The notes below the pieces were generated by a model. The model had not been told where the DNA came from and made no database searches. It worked only from the letters and a program-made list of their open reading frames with translations. From positions 682,001 through 746,000 of the forward strand of contig NZ_CP060717.1 in assembly GCF_014396585.1 (NCBI RefSeq): a DNA stretch of 64,000 nucleotides. The letters are read 5' to 3'. Position numbers and translations under genes: made by a program. Of this stretch, positions 7,219 to 17,125 are shown one piece after another. This DNA comes from Sphingomonas rhizophila. Lineage in GTDB: Bacteria > Pseudomonadota > Alphaproteobacteria > Sphingomonadales > Sphingomonadaceae. Position 1 is the first letter of the stretch. Each line of letters starts with the position of its first letter.

Positions 7219-9563
7219 AACCTCACCCGATTCAGCCGCAGCGAATTGCCGATCACCGCGACCGAACTGAAGGCCATCGCCGCGCCGGCGATGATCGGCG
7301 ACAGCAGGATGCCGAACCAGGGGTAAAGCACACCAGCCGCGATCGGCACGCCGGCCGCATTGAAAATGAAGGAGAAGAACAGGTTCTGGCGGATGTTGCG
7401 CATCGTCGCCCGGCTCAAATGCCGAGCCCTAACAATTCCTACGAGATCGCCTTTCACCAGCGTCACATGCGCGCTTTCCATTGCAACATCGGTGCCGGTG
7501 CCCATCGCGAGGCCGACATCGGCGGCAGCCAAAGCCGGGGCGTCGTTAATGCCGTCGCCGGCCATTGCGACCCTGCGTCCGGCTGAGCGCAATTCCGCGA
7601 CCTTTGCCTGCTTCTGATCGGGCAGGACATCCGCCATGACCTCGTCGATGCCGACTCTGCGGGCGACGGCCTCGGCGGTGCGGCGGTTGTCGCCGGTCAT
7701 CATGACAACATGGACGGCAGCGCGCCGCAATTCGGCCACGGCATCAGCCGCGCTCTTTTTGATCGGATCTGCCACCACCAGAAGCCCGGCGAGCTTGCCG
7801 TCGATGGCCACGAACATAACGCCCTGGCCGTCGGCGCGATGCTGGTCCGCGCTTGCTTCCAGCGGCGCCGTATCGATGCCAAGCTCGGCAAGCATCGCCG
7901 TGTTGCCCAGAGCGACCTTTCGTCCGTCGACCGTGCCGCTCACGCCTTTGCCGGTGACCGACTTGAAGTCGCTGCTTGGCGGAAGGTCGATTTCCCGCTC
8001 TTCCGCGCCGCTGACGATGGCTTCAGCCAAAGGGTGCTCGCTGCCACGCTCCAAGGAAGCCGCAAGACGCAGCACATCGTGCTCGTCGAAGCCATCGAAA
8101 GTATTGACGCCGACCAGCCTGGGCCTGCCCTCGGTGAGTGTGCCGGTCTTGTCGACGACCAGCGTGTCGACCTTCTCCATCAGCTCCAGTGCTTCGGCAT
8201 TCTTGACCAACACACCCACCGATGCGCCACGGCCGGTCCCGACCATGATCGACATGGGGGTGGCGAGGCCGAGCGCGCAGGGGCAGGCAATGATCAATAC
8301 TGCGATCGCGTTGACCAACGCGTGGGCAAGGCGCGGTTCAGGGCCGACCAGGCTCCACACCGCGAACGCGGCGATCGATACCAAGACCACGCCGGGGACG
8401 AACCAGGCGGACACTTGATCGGCCAGCTTTTGGATCGGCGCTCGTGACCGCTGGGCATCGGCGACCATGCGCACGATCTGGGCCAGCATCGTGTCGCGGC
8501 CGACCCGCTCGGCCCGCATCAGTAGGCTGCCGGTGCCGTTGACGGTCCCGCCGGTGACCTTCTGGCCGGGCAGCTTCTCAACCGGGACCGGCTCGCCGCT
8601 GATCATCGACTCATCGACCGAGCTGTGACCGTCGACGATCACCCCATCCACCGGGATCTTCTCGCCGGGCCGGATACGGAGCCAGTCGCCGACTTGGACA
8701 TGCTCCAGCGGAATGTCCTCCTCGGCGTTGTCACGGACACGCCTTGCAGTCTTGGGCGCGAGGCCCAGAAGTGACTTGATCGCCGCTCCAGTCGCGCTCC
8801 GTGCCCGCAGTTCCAGCACCTGGCCCAACAGCACCAGCGTCGTGATGACCGCTGCGGCCTCAAAATAGACGGGGACGAGACCGCCCATCGTTCGCAGCGA
8901 AGTCGGGAAACTCTCCGGGGTGACAGCGGCCACGACGCTATAGCCGTAGGCAACGCCCACGCCGAGACCGATCAAGGTGAACATGTTGAGGTTGCGGGTC
9001 TTGAGGCTTGCCCAGAAGCGCTCGAAGAATGGCCAGCCGCCCCACAACACCACCGGCGTGGCGAGCGCAAGCTGCACCCACATCGAGGTTCGCATCGGGA
9101 TCGGCTCCCAGCCGAAAAGCTCGGCGCCGAAGGTCAGGATGACAAGCGGCAAGCTGAGTGCTGCGCTAACCAAGAAACGGCGGCTCATGTCGATCAATTC
9201 GGGATTGGGCCCTTCGTCGAGCGTCGGCTCAAGTGGCTCCAGAGCCATGCCGCAAATCGGACACTGGCCCGGCTTGTCCCGTCGGATCTCCAAATGCATC
9301 GGGCAGGTCCAGATCGTTCCGACTGCCGGTTCCGCAGATGCCCCCTCGGCCGGATGACCGATCGCAGGGCCGCTTGCTGCGGGATTCAGATAGGCATCGG
9401 GATTGGCAGCGAACCTGTCGAGACAGCGGGCACTGCAAAAATAATACGGCTGGTCGGCGAAGTCGTAGCGATGCTCGGTCGTCCGGGTGTCGACCTTCAT
9501 CCCGCACACCGGATCGGTGGTTGTTGCGGCTTCTTCGGCGCCTTTGTGGCAGCATTCTACCAT
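7215..9563 (-). CDS. copA: copper-translocating P1B-type ATPase
   Basis: A 782-residue heavy-metal ATPase with an unusual N-terminus: a YHS domain ([19 protein letters not shown], residues 18-60, then [10 protein letters not shown]) and a second Cys/Met motif ([16 protein letters not shown], about residues 86-103, then PICGMALEP) in place of the usual CxxC MBD. The core is complete: SGEP near residue 321, the CPC membrane motif [11 protein letters not shown] near 430, phosphorylation site DKTGTLTEG near 471, HPLAEA, and [10 protein letters not shown] near 669. It pumps Cu(I) out of the cytoplasm. As first gene of the operon it follows the CueR-type promoter directly. It differs from the multicopper oxidase CopA despite the shared symbol. 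Confidence 0.94.
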   Translation of the reverse strand: MVECCHKGAEEAATTTDPVCGMKVDTRTTEHRYDFADQPYYFCSARCLDRFAANPDAYLNPAASGPAIGHPAEGASAEPAVGTIWTCPMHLEIRRDKPGQCPICGMALEPLEPTLDEGPNPELIDMSRRFLVSAALSLPLVILTFGAELFGWEPIPMRTSMWVQLALATPVVLWGGWPFFERFWASLKTRNLNMFTLIGLGVGVAYGYSVVAAVTPESFPTSLRTMGGLVPVYFEAAAVITTLVLLGQVLELRARSATGAAIKSLLGLAPKTARRVRDNAEEDIPLEHVQVGDWLRIRPGEKIPVDGVIVDGHSSVDESMISGEPVPVEKLPGQKVTGGTVNGTGSLLMRAERVGRDTMLAQIVRMVADAQRSRAPIQKLADQVSAWFVPGVVLVSIAAFAVWSLVGPEPRLAHALVNAIAVLIIACPCALGLATPMSIMVGTGRGASVGVLVKNAEALELMEKVDTLVVDKTGTLTEGRPRLVGVNTFDGFDEHDVLRLAASLERGSEHPLAEAIVSGAEEREIDLPPSSDFKSVTGKGVSGTVDGRKVALGNTAMLAELGIDTAPLEASADQHRADGQGVMFVAIDGKLAGLLVVADPIKKSAADAVAELRRAAVHVVMMTGDNRRTAEAVARRVGIDEVMADVLPDQKQAKVAELRSAGRRVAMAGDGINDAPALAAADVGLAMGTGTDVAMESAHVTLVKGDLVGIVRARHLSRATMRNIRQNLFFSFIFNAAGVPIAAGVLYPWFGILLSPIIAGAAMAFSSVAVIGNSLRLNRVRL

Positions 9564-9596
9564 AGCAAACTTCCCTCGATCGGCTCTCCTTACGCC

Positions 9597-9629
9597 TAGA
9601 TGGACCTTGACACCATGTTAGGGTCAAGG
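9597..9629 (-). promoter_or_regulatory. CueR-type promoter/operator of the copper operon
   Basis: On the minus strand a perfect inverted repeat CCTTGAC-N11-GTCAAGG spans 9605-9629. It sits between a -35 TTGACC (9622-9627) and a -10 CATCTA (9597-9602) with a 19-bp spacer, the overlong spacing typical of MerR-family activated promoters. The ATPase start codon is about 34 bases downstream of the -10. CueR encoded in the same operon is the natural ligand-responsive activator. Confidence 0.8.
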
Positions 9630-9714
9630 GGTCACCGGGCTAGGGAGGAATCCAACCAAAGGCCTCCCGCTAGGGTTGGACACGTCAATGATGAGCCGAG
9701 GACGAATTGCGTCG

Positions 9715-12495
9715 CTAGGTCATTAACCTGGAACTTAAACGTGTCACGAAATCAGGTCGGTCAGCGCCGTCCGCCATCCAGAAGACGACTTGGCCGCCGC
9801 TGATCTCTTCTAACCGGGCGCCGATGTTGGTCTTCTCGGCCGTGTCCTCGTTGGCGGCGAGGTGAGCCCCTTATACTCCAGCACCAGCATCCGCCCGTCG
9901 ATGAGTTCCGCGACGAAGTCGGGATAGAAGCGATCCGTTGAGGTCGGCAGCCAGTAGGCATGGGGACCGCGAACGATGTTGCGGACCCAGTGCTTCACCG
10001 ACGGATGGCCGTCGATTGCGACGGCACATCGGAATTCCTCGCCGCCCTCTTTGATGTCGTCCGGCGCGGGAAGAAATGCTTCTGCCAGACGTAGCTGCCC
10101 GAATAGGGGCGAGGCGGCAGGTAACGGCCTTCCGCGAAGGTGAAGCCGTTTTCACCGAGCGCGAAAGCAGGAGTGATGTCTCCGAGCAGGAGCTGCATGC
10201 CTCGCGCGCCCGAGGCCGCGCGAAGCTCGGCGACCCGCACGGCGATCGCCCGCTTCAGCACGTCCTTGGCCCGGACCAATGCCGCCAATGCCAACCCGCG
10301 CTGATCGACGAGATGCGACACGACCCGCCGGCAATATTCCAGAAACACCGGTTGCGAAACGTCAACCTGCCGGGTCATTCGGTCGAGCCAGCGGGAAAGG
10401 TCCGACACGGTCCACGCCCTTTCGTCGTCGAGCTGCAGCGTCATCTGGTTGCTAGCGCGGCTGATCCGCACCTGCCCATCGTCGACGTCGACCACGACGG
10501 TGTCCGGCGTCTCGCTCAACTGGAAGCCCGGCAAGTCGGGATCGACCCCGTCCAGTGTCCAGCCGGACAGGTCGAGCAGCGTATCGGGATAGACGAGGTC
10601 GAGCTCGCCATGCGTCTCGAGCGCAAGGCCCGGCACAGTAAACGATGCGCCCTGCTGAGATGGCGTCGCTGCGGCCTGCCGGCGTTCCACATGAGCGGCA
10701 ATGGCGGGACGCGGGTCTTGGTCACCGGCCAAAGCCGCGAGCGCTTCGCCGATCTGCGCCAGAACCTCGTCGCTGGCATCGGCATTGATGACGACCGACA
10801 CGCCGTCCCCTTCGCCAACAACGGTCACCGCATCGCGAACCGCTGGCGGCAGGGCGGCCAGGTCAGGCCGGGCCGACAACACAACCGGCGGAATCGCCGA
10901 ACGCGCGGTAATTGGCAGGACAGCTGCGGCGGCATCGGCGGCTTGCTGGGCGATGATCTCGTCGCGGGCGGTGCGCTCGTCGAAGCCCATCGCGACCAGC
11001 GTATCCTTGAGCTTGTTGGCGGCCGCGTGGAAACCAACGCCGGTAACGTGCGCGTAGGCGCGGTTCAGCTCCTCGGTCGCGCGCCGCTTGGCGAATGGCA
11101 TGCGAAGTACGCGGCCCAGCAACTGTTCGACCGCCGTTGCCGACTGGATGTTCGCGACCGAACAGAAGACGTAGGCGAAGCTGCAATCCCAGCCTTAGCG
11201 CAAAGCCTCGACCGTGATGACATGCTCGATTGGACAGGCCGGGTCGAACAGGTCAACGCCGTCCAACTCGCGCTGGTTGCCGGTCGCGATGGCGATGGCC
11301 GTCTCCGGCACGCCATGTTCCAGCAGCGTCGCCTTCACTACATCGACTGTCGCTTCCGCGCCGGCGGTCGCGGCCTGCGCTTGTTAAAGGGCGATGGGCC
11401 GGATCGGCTCGTTCGCATCACGGGCAGTGGTGGCAAGACCGGCGCGCTGCTGAAGCGCATGGACGATCGCCGCTTCCCAGCCGGTGTGCTGGGTCAGATG
11501 GATCGGCAGCTTGACCATCTGCTCCGTCTTCAACTCGTCGGCGGTGGCGGATACGATGACGTTCGAGCGGACGGGCGTGGCGGTGAATTCGATAATGGCG
11601 CTCGGGTTCAGTCGCGCGCCCGTGGTTTCCGACAGGCCGGTAACAAAGTTTTGCGCCTCGTCGACGATCATGACCGGCCGCACCAGCCGCATGATATTTG
11701 CGAATGACCAGCTCACCTCGCCCGGCCGCACCGTCGCATCGGCCTCGTTCCGCATCAGGTCATCGGGTAGCGCGCGACCCTTGAAGAAGGGCTCGTAATT
11801 CTCGTCATCCCTGTAGACGTTGCGTTGCGCCGCCTGGGCGACGCGGAACGCCTGCACCGTGGCGACGAAGACATGCGCAGCCGTCGCCAGATCCTGCGGC
11901 GTGATTTGTCGCCGTTCGTCGATGCCCAGCACACGGACGTTGCCACCAAAGGCCGCTTCCAGCGCCATGCGATACGGATGGCCCGGGTTTTCAAGGCGTC
12001 CAGCGTCTGGTCGCCGATGGTCGTCGATGGCACCAGCCACAGCGCGACCGGATATTGCGGGCCGTCGACCCGATGCTTGTGCGCGATGCCGACGCTATGC
12101 GCGCCGAGCAGAGTCTTGCCGCCGCCGGTCGGCAGGCGAAGGCAGCAATAGGGCACGTCGCGCAAGTGGTTCAGCGGCTCGTAGATCGAGGCGTAGAACC
12201 CCGGATCGCCGACCTTGCAGGCGATGTTGTAGGCCACGCCATGCGGCTTGGTCACCGCTTCGGCGAGGAAGGTGCCGAGGGCGTCGAGCGCGCGGAACTG
12301 ATACTTCTTGGAACAGCATGTTCGCCGGATCGCGGTCGCCCCCGTCAAGCGCCGGCACCGCCTCCAGCATCCGATACGGCACCCGCGCGTGAGCGGTCAC
12401 ATCCACCCCCGCGTCATCCAGTCCAACGTCGGCAACGATAACTCCCCCACACGCGCGCATAAGGGGCCCGGCATTCCCCTTTCGTCGGTTTCCAT
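9715..12495 (-). pseudogene. type III restriction-enzyme-like DEAD/DEAH helicase, degraded
   Basis: Fragments in shifting minus-strand frames together form one protein of about 900 residues. Walker A is LRLPTGGGKT (about 12140), motif II is MIVDEAQNF (about 11670), motif III is EFTATPV (about 11590), motif VI region is VEQLLGRVLRMPF (about 11110), and the C-terminus is FYPDFVAELIDGRMLVLEYKG (about 9900; endonuclease-like PD...ExK). The frame breaks near 12435, 12310, 12000, 10070 and 9865. Two in-frame TAA codons lie at 11384-11386 and 11195-11197, the latter where the family has an acidic or basic residue before GWDC. No partner methyltransferase is seen. A true pseudogene is the best reading. 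Confidence 0.75.
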
Positions 12496-12549
12496 GAACC
12501 CGTCCTATAACTTCATTGCAAGGGCAATTCCGCCCTCGCGGAACACAGG

Positions 12550-12915
12550 ATGAAGACCATGAACAACACCAATCAAGTGCGACCAGCCCCCGCGGCTGGA
12601 CCAATCCAGCCGCAGCAAACTCTTCCGCTGGCCAATCCGATGGCCGGGATCACCTCGGGACCATCACCGTTCGGGCGTAACGTCACGCCGGACGAGGCCA
12701 AACGATATGCGGACGATACGCGACGGCGAGGTAGTCGGGCAAAGCCGAGTCCCACGATCATCAAGCACCGTGACACCATCAAGGCGGTTCTTGAGCACGG
12801 ACCGAACAAGAAAGTCATGTTCGAGGATCTTATCCATGCGGATCCTGACGCACGCGCCGAGTTCGGCGACGATGGCTACAAGGCGTTCAACGCCAGGCTC
12901 AGCCGCGAACTCTAA
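12550..12915 (+). CDS. hypothetical protein next to the mobilisation region
   Basis: A 121-residue (or 118-residue) soluble protein read divergently from the helicase remnant. The N-terminal 40 residues are Pro/Gln-rich and probably disordered. The C-terminal half has TPDEAKRYADDTRRRGSRAK, then HRDTIKAVLEHGPNKKVMFED and KAFNARLSREL, predicted helical. AGGA at 12547-12550 is well spaced for the internal ATG at 12559, which is probably the true start. I do not recognise the family. It may be an accessory protein of the element. Confidence 0.55.
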   Translation: MKTMNNTNQVRPAPAAGPIQPQQTLPLANPMAGITSGPSPFGRNVTPDEAKRYADDTRRRGSRAKPSPTIIKHRDTIKAVLEHGPNKKVMFEDLIHADPDARAEFGDDGYKAFNARLSREL

Positions 12916-13128
12916 GCTTGCTTAAGCTGGCGGAGCCGGGTCGACACGGTTCCGCCAGCCTCGGCCCGTTCTGAGGCCTCGCAAGATCAATCGAGCCCAT
13001 TGCCATCCCCGATATGCAATCGCTCACGAACAGGCTAAGCGCATAACAGGCCCAAAGTAGAATTGCAGAAGTCCAAGAATAACCACCAAATGGTTATCGA
13101 GAATTAGGTTAGGTGCAAAAGGCCAAAT

Positions 13129-13148
13129 GTTATGATTTTCATCATAAC
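13129..13148. repeat. perfect 8-bp inverted repeat upstream of the relaxase promoter
   Basis: GTTATGAT (13129-13136), a TTTC loop, then ATCATAAC (13141-13148). The arms are perfectly complementary and AT-rich. It ends three bases before the relaxase promoter -35. It could be a protein-binding site or part of an origin of transfer; it is not followed by a T run, so a terminator is less likely. Confidence 0.6.
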
Positions 13149-13151
13149 GAT

Positions 13152-13187
13152 TTGACATAGGTCCGTCGGACCGTATCTAATGGTCCG
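13152..13187 (+). promoter_or_regulatory. relaxase promoter with overlapping operator dyads
   Basis: TTGACA (13152-13157) and TATCTA (13174-13179) with a 16-bp spacer form a strong sigma70-type promoter, rare in this GC-rich window. Three GGTCCG hexamers in alternating orientation (13160-13165, 13167-13172 inverted, 13182-13187) give GGTCCG-T-CGGACC in the spacer and CGGACC-N9-GGTCCG across the -10. That layout suggests repression by a dimeric regulator. A GTG start at 13187 would be at the transcription start. Confidence 0.7.
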
Positions 13188-13237
13188 TGAAACGGCAAAA
13201 GTCTCTCCCGGCAATCTCGCCCACTAAAGGCGCCGCC

Positions 13238-16081
13238 ATGGCGCGTGCGGCTCGTCGTGAAATCAAGAAGGAGATAGCCGCCGCACTATCGGCGGCTGCG
13301 AAGATGGCGCGCCTGAAGCGCGCTTTCGAGGGCGACGGAGAGCCACTCTGGCGACCGCTAAAGACGCGTCGGACTAGTTATGTTGCGTCGCCCAGTAGGT
13401 TGGCGATGACCCATTGGTCGGCTCCAACGGTCTACTCGCCGCGCTTCTATTTCAAGGGAGCTGACGGGCGGCGTTCGTTCCACTGCAAGGTCACTTACAT
13501 CCCCAAGACCATGCGGCAGCGCACTTTAAGCGACGGGACGCGGATCGCCCCCGGCGCCGCCCAAGCGTCCGCGAAATACAAGGCCGGTGCCAACCGGGAC
13601 GATCGACAAGGATACCTGATGGGCGAGCGAGTCCAGCAGACCGAGGATGGTAAGACTTATTTTGAAAGCAACATCTCACATGACTCGCTGGGCGATATTT
13701 TCGCGTTCTTCGACCTGGTCGAGCAGTGCGAGCGCACGCCCTCAAACGACAAGGTCGCGGTGGACTTCCACCACGACCCCGTCCTTTGGCGAAATGTCGC
13801 TAATGACCCCGACTGCGAACCTGCTGTTCGCCAGGCTTGGGCGGCCCGCAACGTAGCACGAGGTGGCAAGATCGAGTTGACACGGGGTGGCGACCATCTG
13901 TTCAGAATCATGCGCAAGCACGGCTTTAAACCCGCTTCACACTTTGACCCCCAAGGCAAGAAGCGCACGGCCAAGCAGCGCGCGAAACTGGACGGGATCA
14001 ACTGGATTTACGGCAGGGGCGGGGTCACCCAGATCCGAGTCATCCATGCTCTTCCGCACGAATTCAATGCCGCCCAGCGGATCGAAACGGTCAAGGTCAT
14101 CTGCGCCCGCTTGGACAAGCTCGGCGTGATGTATTTCGCGGTCATCCACGAACCCGAAGCGGACAATGATGCGCGAAACTTCCATGTCCACATCGACATC
14201 TACGACCGCCCGTGTCGGCGTCTCGACGGGACCGAGAATGACTTGGCTACGGTCAACCCAAAGATTGTCGGCGACATCCGCAAGGCTCTCCGAAAGGGTG
14301 ATTTCAAAGACCAGGTGGGTCAGTGGGATTTCGCCGTCACGCGGGAATATCGGTCCTCGTCCGGCAACCTCCTGAAGCATCGCCCCTTCCGCCAGAACAA
14401 ACAGCGCGACGCGCACAAAGTCGGCCTAGCCAAACGGGTTCGGCAATGGGTCGAAACCGACGTCAACGCAGTCGCCAACAGGCATGGACTCAAAGCGATT
14501 TACGATTGCCGAACCTACAAGGAAATGGGAGTCGCAAAGGTGCCCGACGTGACGCTCGGCCCGCGGGAGCATGCCTTGGTGAAACGTGGCATTCCAACGC
14601 GGAAGTCCACGATAAACGAAAACCGCCATGCTGCTGCGCATATGCGTTTGGTTCACCAAAAATATCTCCGCGAACTCCAGAACGTCGACGATCTAGAGGC
14701 CCAGCTGATGTCTATTCTGACCGCGGCCGATCCCAGCGGCAAGGCCACAAAGACCAAGGTCAAGGAAACGAAAAAGGAGCTTGATCGCTTGAGGGCTTAC
14801 GCGAACGCGGAGCGCGAACGCGCCTTACTCGAGCTGACGATCGAACGGTCGATGTCGACCTGTTACGCAGTTGGGGATCGGGCTGACCGCCTTGTGGAAT
14901 CAGGCGCGGATAGGGACGGTGAGTTCCGCGACCGGCACCGGCATGCCGAGGCCTGGCTGGGTGGTGGGGGCGCCAGTTATCCAGCAATCACGTCGGCTTA
15001 CCTACAGTTGATGAGTGAGCTGACCACGCGTTCGGCAGCGCGAAAGAGGCTCGTCGAGCGTGTTGAGGACCTACATTCCGCAGCCGTCAGCGATGCAGTT
15101 GAGTCTTTGCCAACCGCCGAGCGAGACAGCGCGCCGGCAGGCTTGCCGATCTCGCCCCGCCGTCTGGAACCTGCACAGCTGAGCAGTAAAAAATCGTCCG
15201 CCGAAACTCCGCATTGGCCCTCCGTAGAACAGGAGAACGATCGAACAATGGGCCTCGCGGATGCAAATCTGGGCTCGGGGAAGACCATCGAGCGGATTAT
15301 GGATGCCTCTGCCTCAATATCCCGCCCGCATGAGCGTATTGATGGAAAACTCAACGACCGGATGCTTCCCGCAGGAGCGACAACGGTTTCAGAAAGTCCT
15401 CGGGTTCAACACGTTGCAGCCGAGCCAAGCGCCAAATCGCCGAAGATTTGTCCACTTGGCGTCGACGCGTCCGCCGATACCGGTGCGGCGGAGCCTGTCC
15501 CCGCTCGCGTCGTCAAAACCGTGACCACAAAACCTGCAAACACGCCTTCCGCGGCGCTTGTCGCTGAACCTCCACCCGCATCCGAAGGGCATTCCGCAAT
15601 CCGCACCGAGGTTACTTCGACCCCGCATCAGCCGACGGCCGGCTATGACTTCCCACTAAATCGGTTCGGCCAAGCGCCGTGGAAAGTGGAGGAAGTAATC
15701 AAGCGCTGGAATGGCGACGATCTGCGGTCCACGGCATCTTGGGACGCGCCGGTTGGCGCAACGACGGGACCGGTCTCGCGCCATATTGTGAACAGCCGTT
15801 GGGCGCTGCAGCGCACTCCGAGCGGAGTTATTTTCGCGAAGCCTGATGAAGTTCCATTGGCCTTCCGGGAGTGGATCAAGGCAAATCCAGCCATTGGCGT
15901 GAACCTGTTCAATGAGCGACAGGAACGGATCATGCGCCGGTATCGCGAACGGATCGCGAGCGGCCAAAAAGAGCAAGGCGTAGCTCGAGCCAACCCAGGA
16001 AAAGGATTGATCGATCGAGTGGCTGGGCAAACCAGCAATAAGGTTAGGCGACCACCGTCGGACGATGGATTGGGATTTTAA
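13238..16081 (+). CDS. MobA/MobL-like relaxase / mobilisation protein
   Basis: A long protein (947 residues from the ATG at 13238, or 964 from GTG at 13187). The ATG has AAAGG 7 bases upstream, so I prefer it. The nuclease-like core lies around residues 280-480: FAVIHEP, then the HxH-containing NFHVHIDIYDRP typical of rolling-circle-type relaxases. Further on comes TLGPREHALVKRGIPTRKS, resembling the MobA/MobL segment before the helical part. About 250 residues precede the core and a 480-residue low-complexity, charged tail follows it. It would nick DNA at an origin of transfer. Catalytic Tyr assignment is uncertain. Confidence 0.7.
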   Translation: MARAARREIKKEIAAALSAAAKMARLKRAFEGDGEPLWRPLKTRRTSYVASPSRLAMTHWSAPTVYSPRFYFKGADGRRSFHCKVTYIPKTMRQRTLSDGTRIAPGAAQASAKYKAGANRDDRQGYLMGERVQQTEDGKTYFESNISHDSLGDIFAFFDLVEQCERTPSNDKVAVDFHHDPVLWRNVANDPDCEPAVRQAWAARNVARGGKIELTRGGDHLFRIMRKHGFKPASHFDPQGKKRTAKQRAKLDGINWIYGRGGVTQIRVIHALPHEFNAAQRIETVKVICARLDKLGVMYFAVIHEPEADNDARNFHVHIDIYDRPCRRLDGTENDLATVNPKIVGDIRKALRKGDFKDQVGQWDFAVTREYRSSSGNLLKHRPFRQNKQRDAHKVGLAKRVRQWVETDVNAVANRHGLKAIYDCRTYKEMGVAKVPDVTLGPREHALVKRGIPTRKSTINENRHAAAHMRLVHQKYLRELQNVDDLEAQLMSILTAADPSGKATKTKVKETKKELDRLRAYANAERERALLELTIERSMSTCYAVGDRADRLVESGADRDGEFRDRHRHAEAWLGGGGASYPAITSAYLQLMSELTTRSAARKRLVERVEDLHSAAVSDAVESLPTAERDSAPAGLPISPRRLEPAQLSSKKSSAETPHWPSVEQENDRTMGLADANLGSGKTIERIMDASASISRPHERIDGKLNDRMLPAGATTVSESPRVQHVAAEPSAKSPKICPLGVDASADTGAAEPVPARVVKTVTTKPANTPSAALVAEPPPASEGHSAIRTEVTSTPHQPTAGYDFPLNRFGQAPWKVEEVIKRWNGDDLRSTASWDAPVGATTGPVSRHIVNSRWALQRTPSGVIFAKPDEVPLAFREWIKANPAIGVNLFNERQERIMRRYRERIASGQKEQGVARANPGKGLIDRVAGQTSNKVRRPPSDDGLGF

Positions 16082-16188
16082 CCGAGAAAGTGAGCACCGT
16101 GAGGCTGAGGGCATGAGACCGGTAGGGGAATGGAAAAAGAATCGGCATTCCGCTGATCGCTCCCGCCGGCTCTTTAAGGAGCCTCACG

Positions 16189-17028
16189 ATGTCCAGATAT
16201 TTCAACCGCCCATCGGCCCCGCCGATGCGGCTCGCCGTGCTCGACGCGGAAACGCTCGCGCCCCCGGTAGCCGATGGGGGGTTTCCGCCGTGGCCTGCGC
16301 ACATTCCCGTTTGCGTGTCGATCCTGATCGCCGACAGCAAGCGATACGGCGAGTGGTATTTCCGCTTGGAGACGGTGTCGTTTCGCGACGATCCCGCGAC
16401 CGCCATCGAGAGGGTCAGCTACCTTCTTGAGCGCCGAACTATGATCGGGTTTAACTCGCGCGGATTCGATGCTGGCGTGCTCGCGCTTGCCGCCGCGCGC
16501 GCGACTAAGCTGGAGTTGGCAGGCTTAAACCGCATTTGGTCGGCCAACCGATACGACCAGGCGGCTCATATCGATGTCGCCGACCTGTGGTCGAACTTTG
16601 GAGCCGCCCGCGGCGCCGGTTTGGAGACGCTTTGCACGGCGCTCGCCATTCCGGTTAAAACCGACGCGCACGGTTCTGATGTGGCAGCCATGATGGCCCA
16701 GGGCCAATTCGATCGTGTCTGCCGATACTGCGAAAGCGACGTCGCCGCGACGCTGTGCCTTGCAGCGGTCGGGATTGGCATGCGCCATTCCGATCCCGGA
16801 TATGCGGCGTCGCTCATCTCGTCGTTCGGCCGGTTCGTGGCGGACAATGGCATCGACCATCTGTCGGCGTTTGAGCGCCTCGATGGCGCGGAAGAGTATG
16901 ACCGGCTGGCCCTGTTACATCAGCTGACCACGGGCATCGAAGCGATCGAGCACCGTCAGCAGATGCGATTCGTGACGCATCTCCCCGGCCAGTCCGATGC
17001 CTTCGCACAGGACCATTCCGACGGCTGA
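16189..17028 (+). CDS. DEDDy-type 3'-5' exonuclease-like protein
   Basis: A 279-residue protein with a good ribosome site (AAGGAG). DnaQ-fold motifs are visible: Exo I LAVLDAETL near residue 15, Exo II MIGFNSRGFDAGVL near residue 85, a middle HIDVADLW, and Exo III RYCESDVAAT near residue 181, with a Tyr four residues before the Asp. This is close to the predicted PolB-type 3'-5' exonuclease family. It lies just after the relaxase on the same strand, suggesting DNA processing during transfer or replication of the element. Confidence 0.72.
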   Translation: MSRYFNRPSAPPMRLAVLDAETLAPPVADGGFPPWPAHIPVCVSILIADSKRYGEWYFRLETVSFRDDPATAIERVSYLLERRTMIGFNSRGFDAGVLALAAARATKLELAGLNRIWSANRYDQAAHIDVADLWSNFGAARGAGLETLCTALAIPVKTDAHGSDVAAMMAQGQFDRVCRYCESDVAATLCLAAVGIGMRHSDPGYAASLISSFGRFVADNGIDHLSAFERLDGAEEYDRLALLHQLTTGIEAIEHRQQMRFVTHLPGQSDAFAQDHSDG

Positions 17029-17125
17029 CCGCAGCTCTCACGCCGACCCTTTCCATCAACCCGCCGTCAGCCGCGCCGACCAGTCGGCCACGGGTGACGG
17101 TGCATGCGTCAATGAAAGACACACC

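Larger units (their letters stand above)
12916..13237. other. intergenic region upstream of the relaxase gene
   Basis: About 320 bases without a gene, noticeably more AT-rich than the surroundings from 13040 to 13150. It contains an 8-bp perfect inverted repeat (13129-13148) and the operator-bearing promoter described separately. Its place just upstream of a relaxase gene makes it the best candidate region for an origin of transfer, but I cannot identify a nic site. Confidence 0.5.

Noticed and set aside
10076-11707. 543-residue plus-strand frame in the broken helicase region
   Set aside because: The minus strand carries helicase motifs in several frames, while the plus frame has none. It remains open only because of the GC bias.
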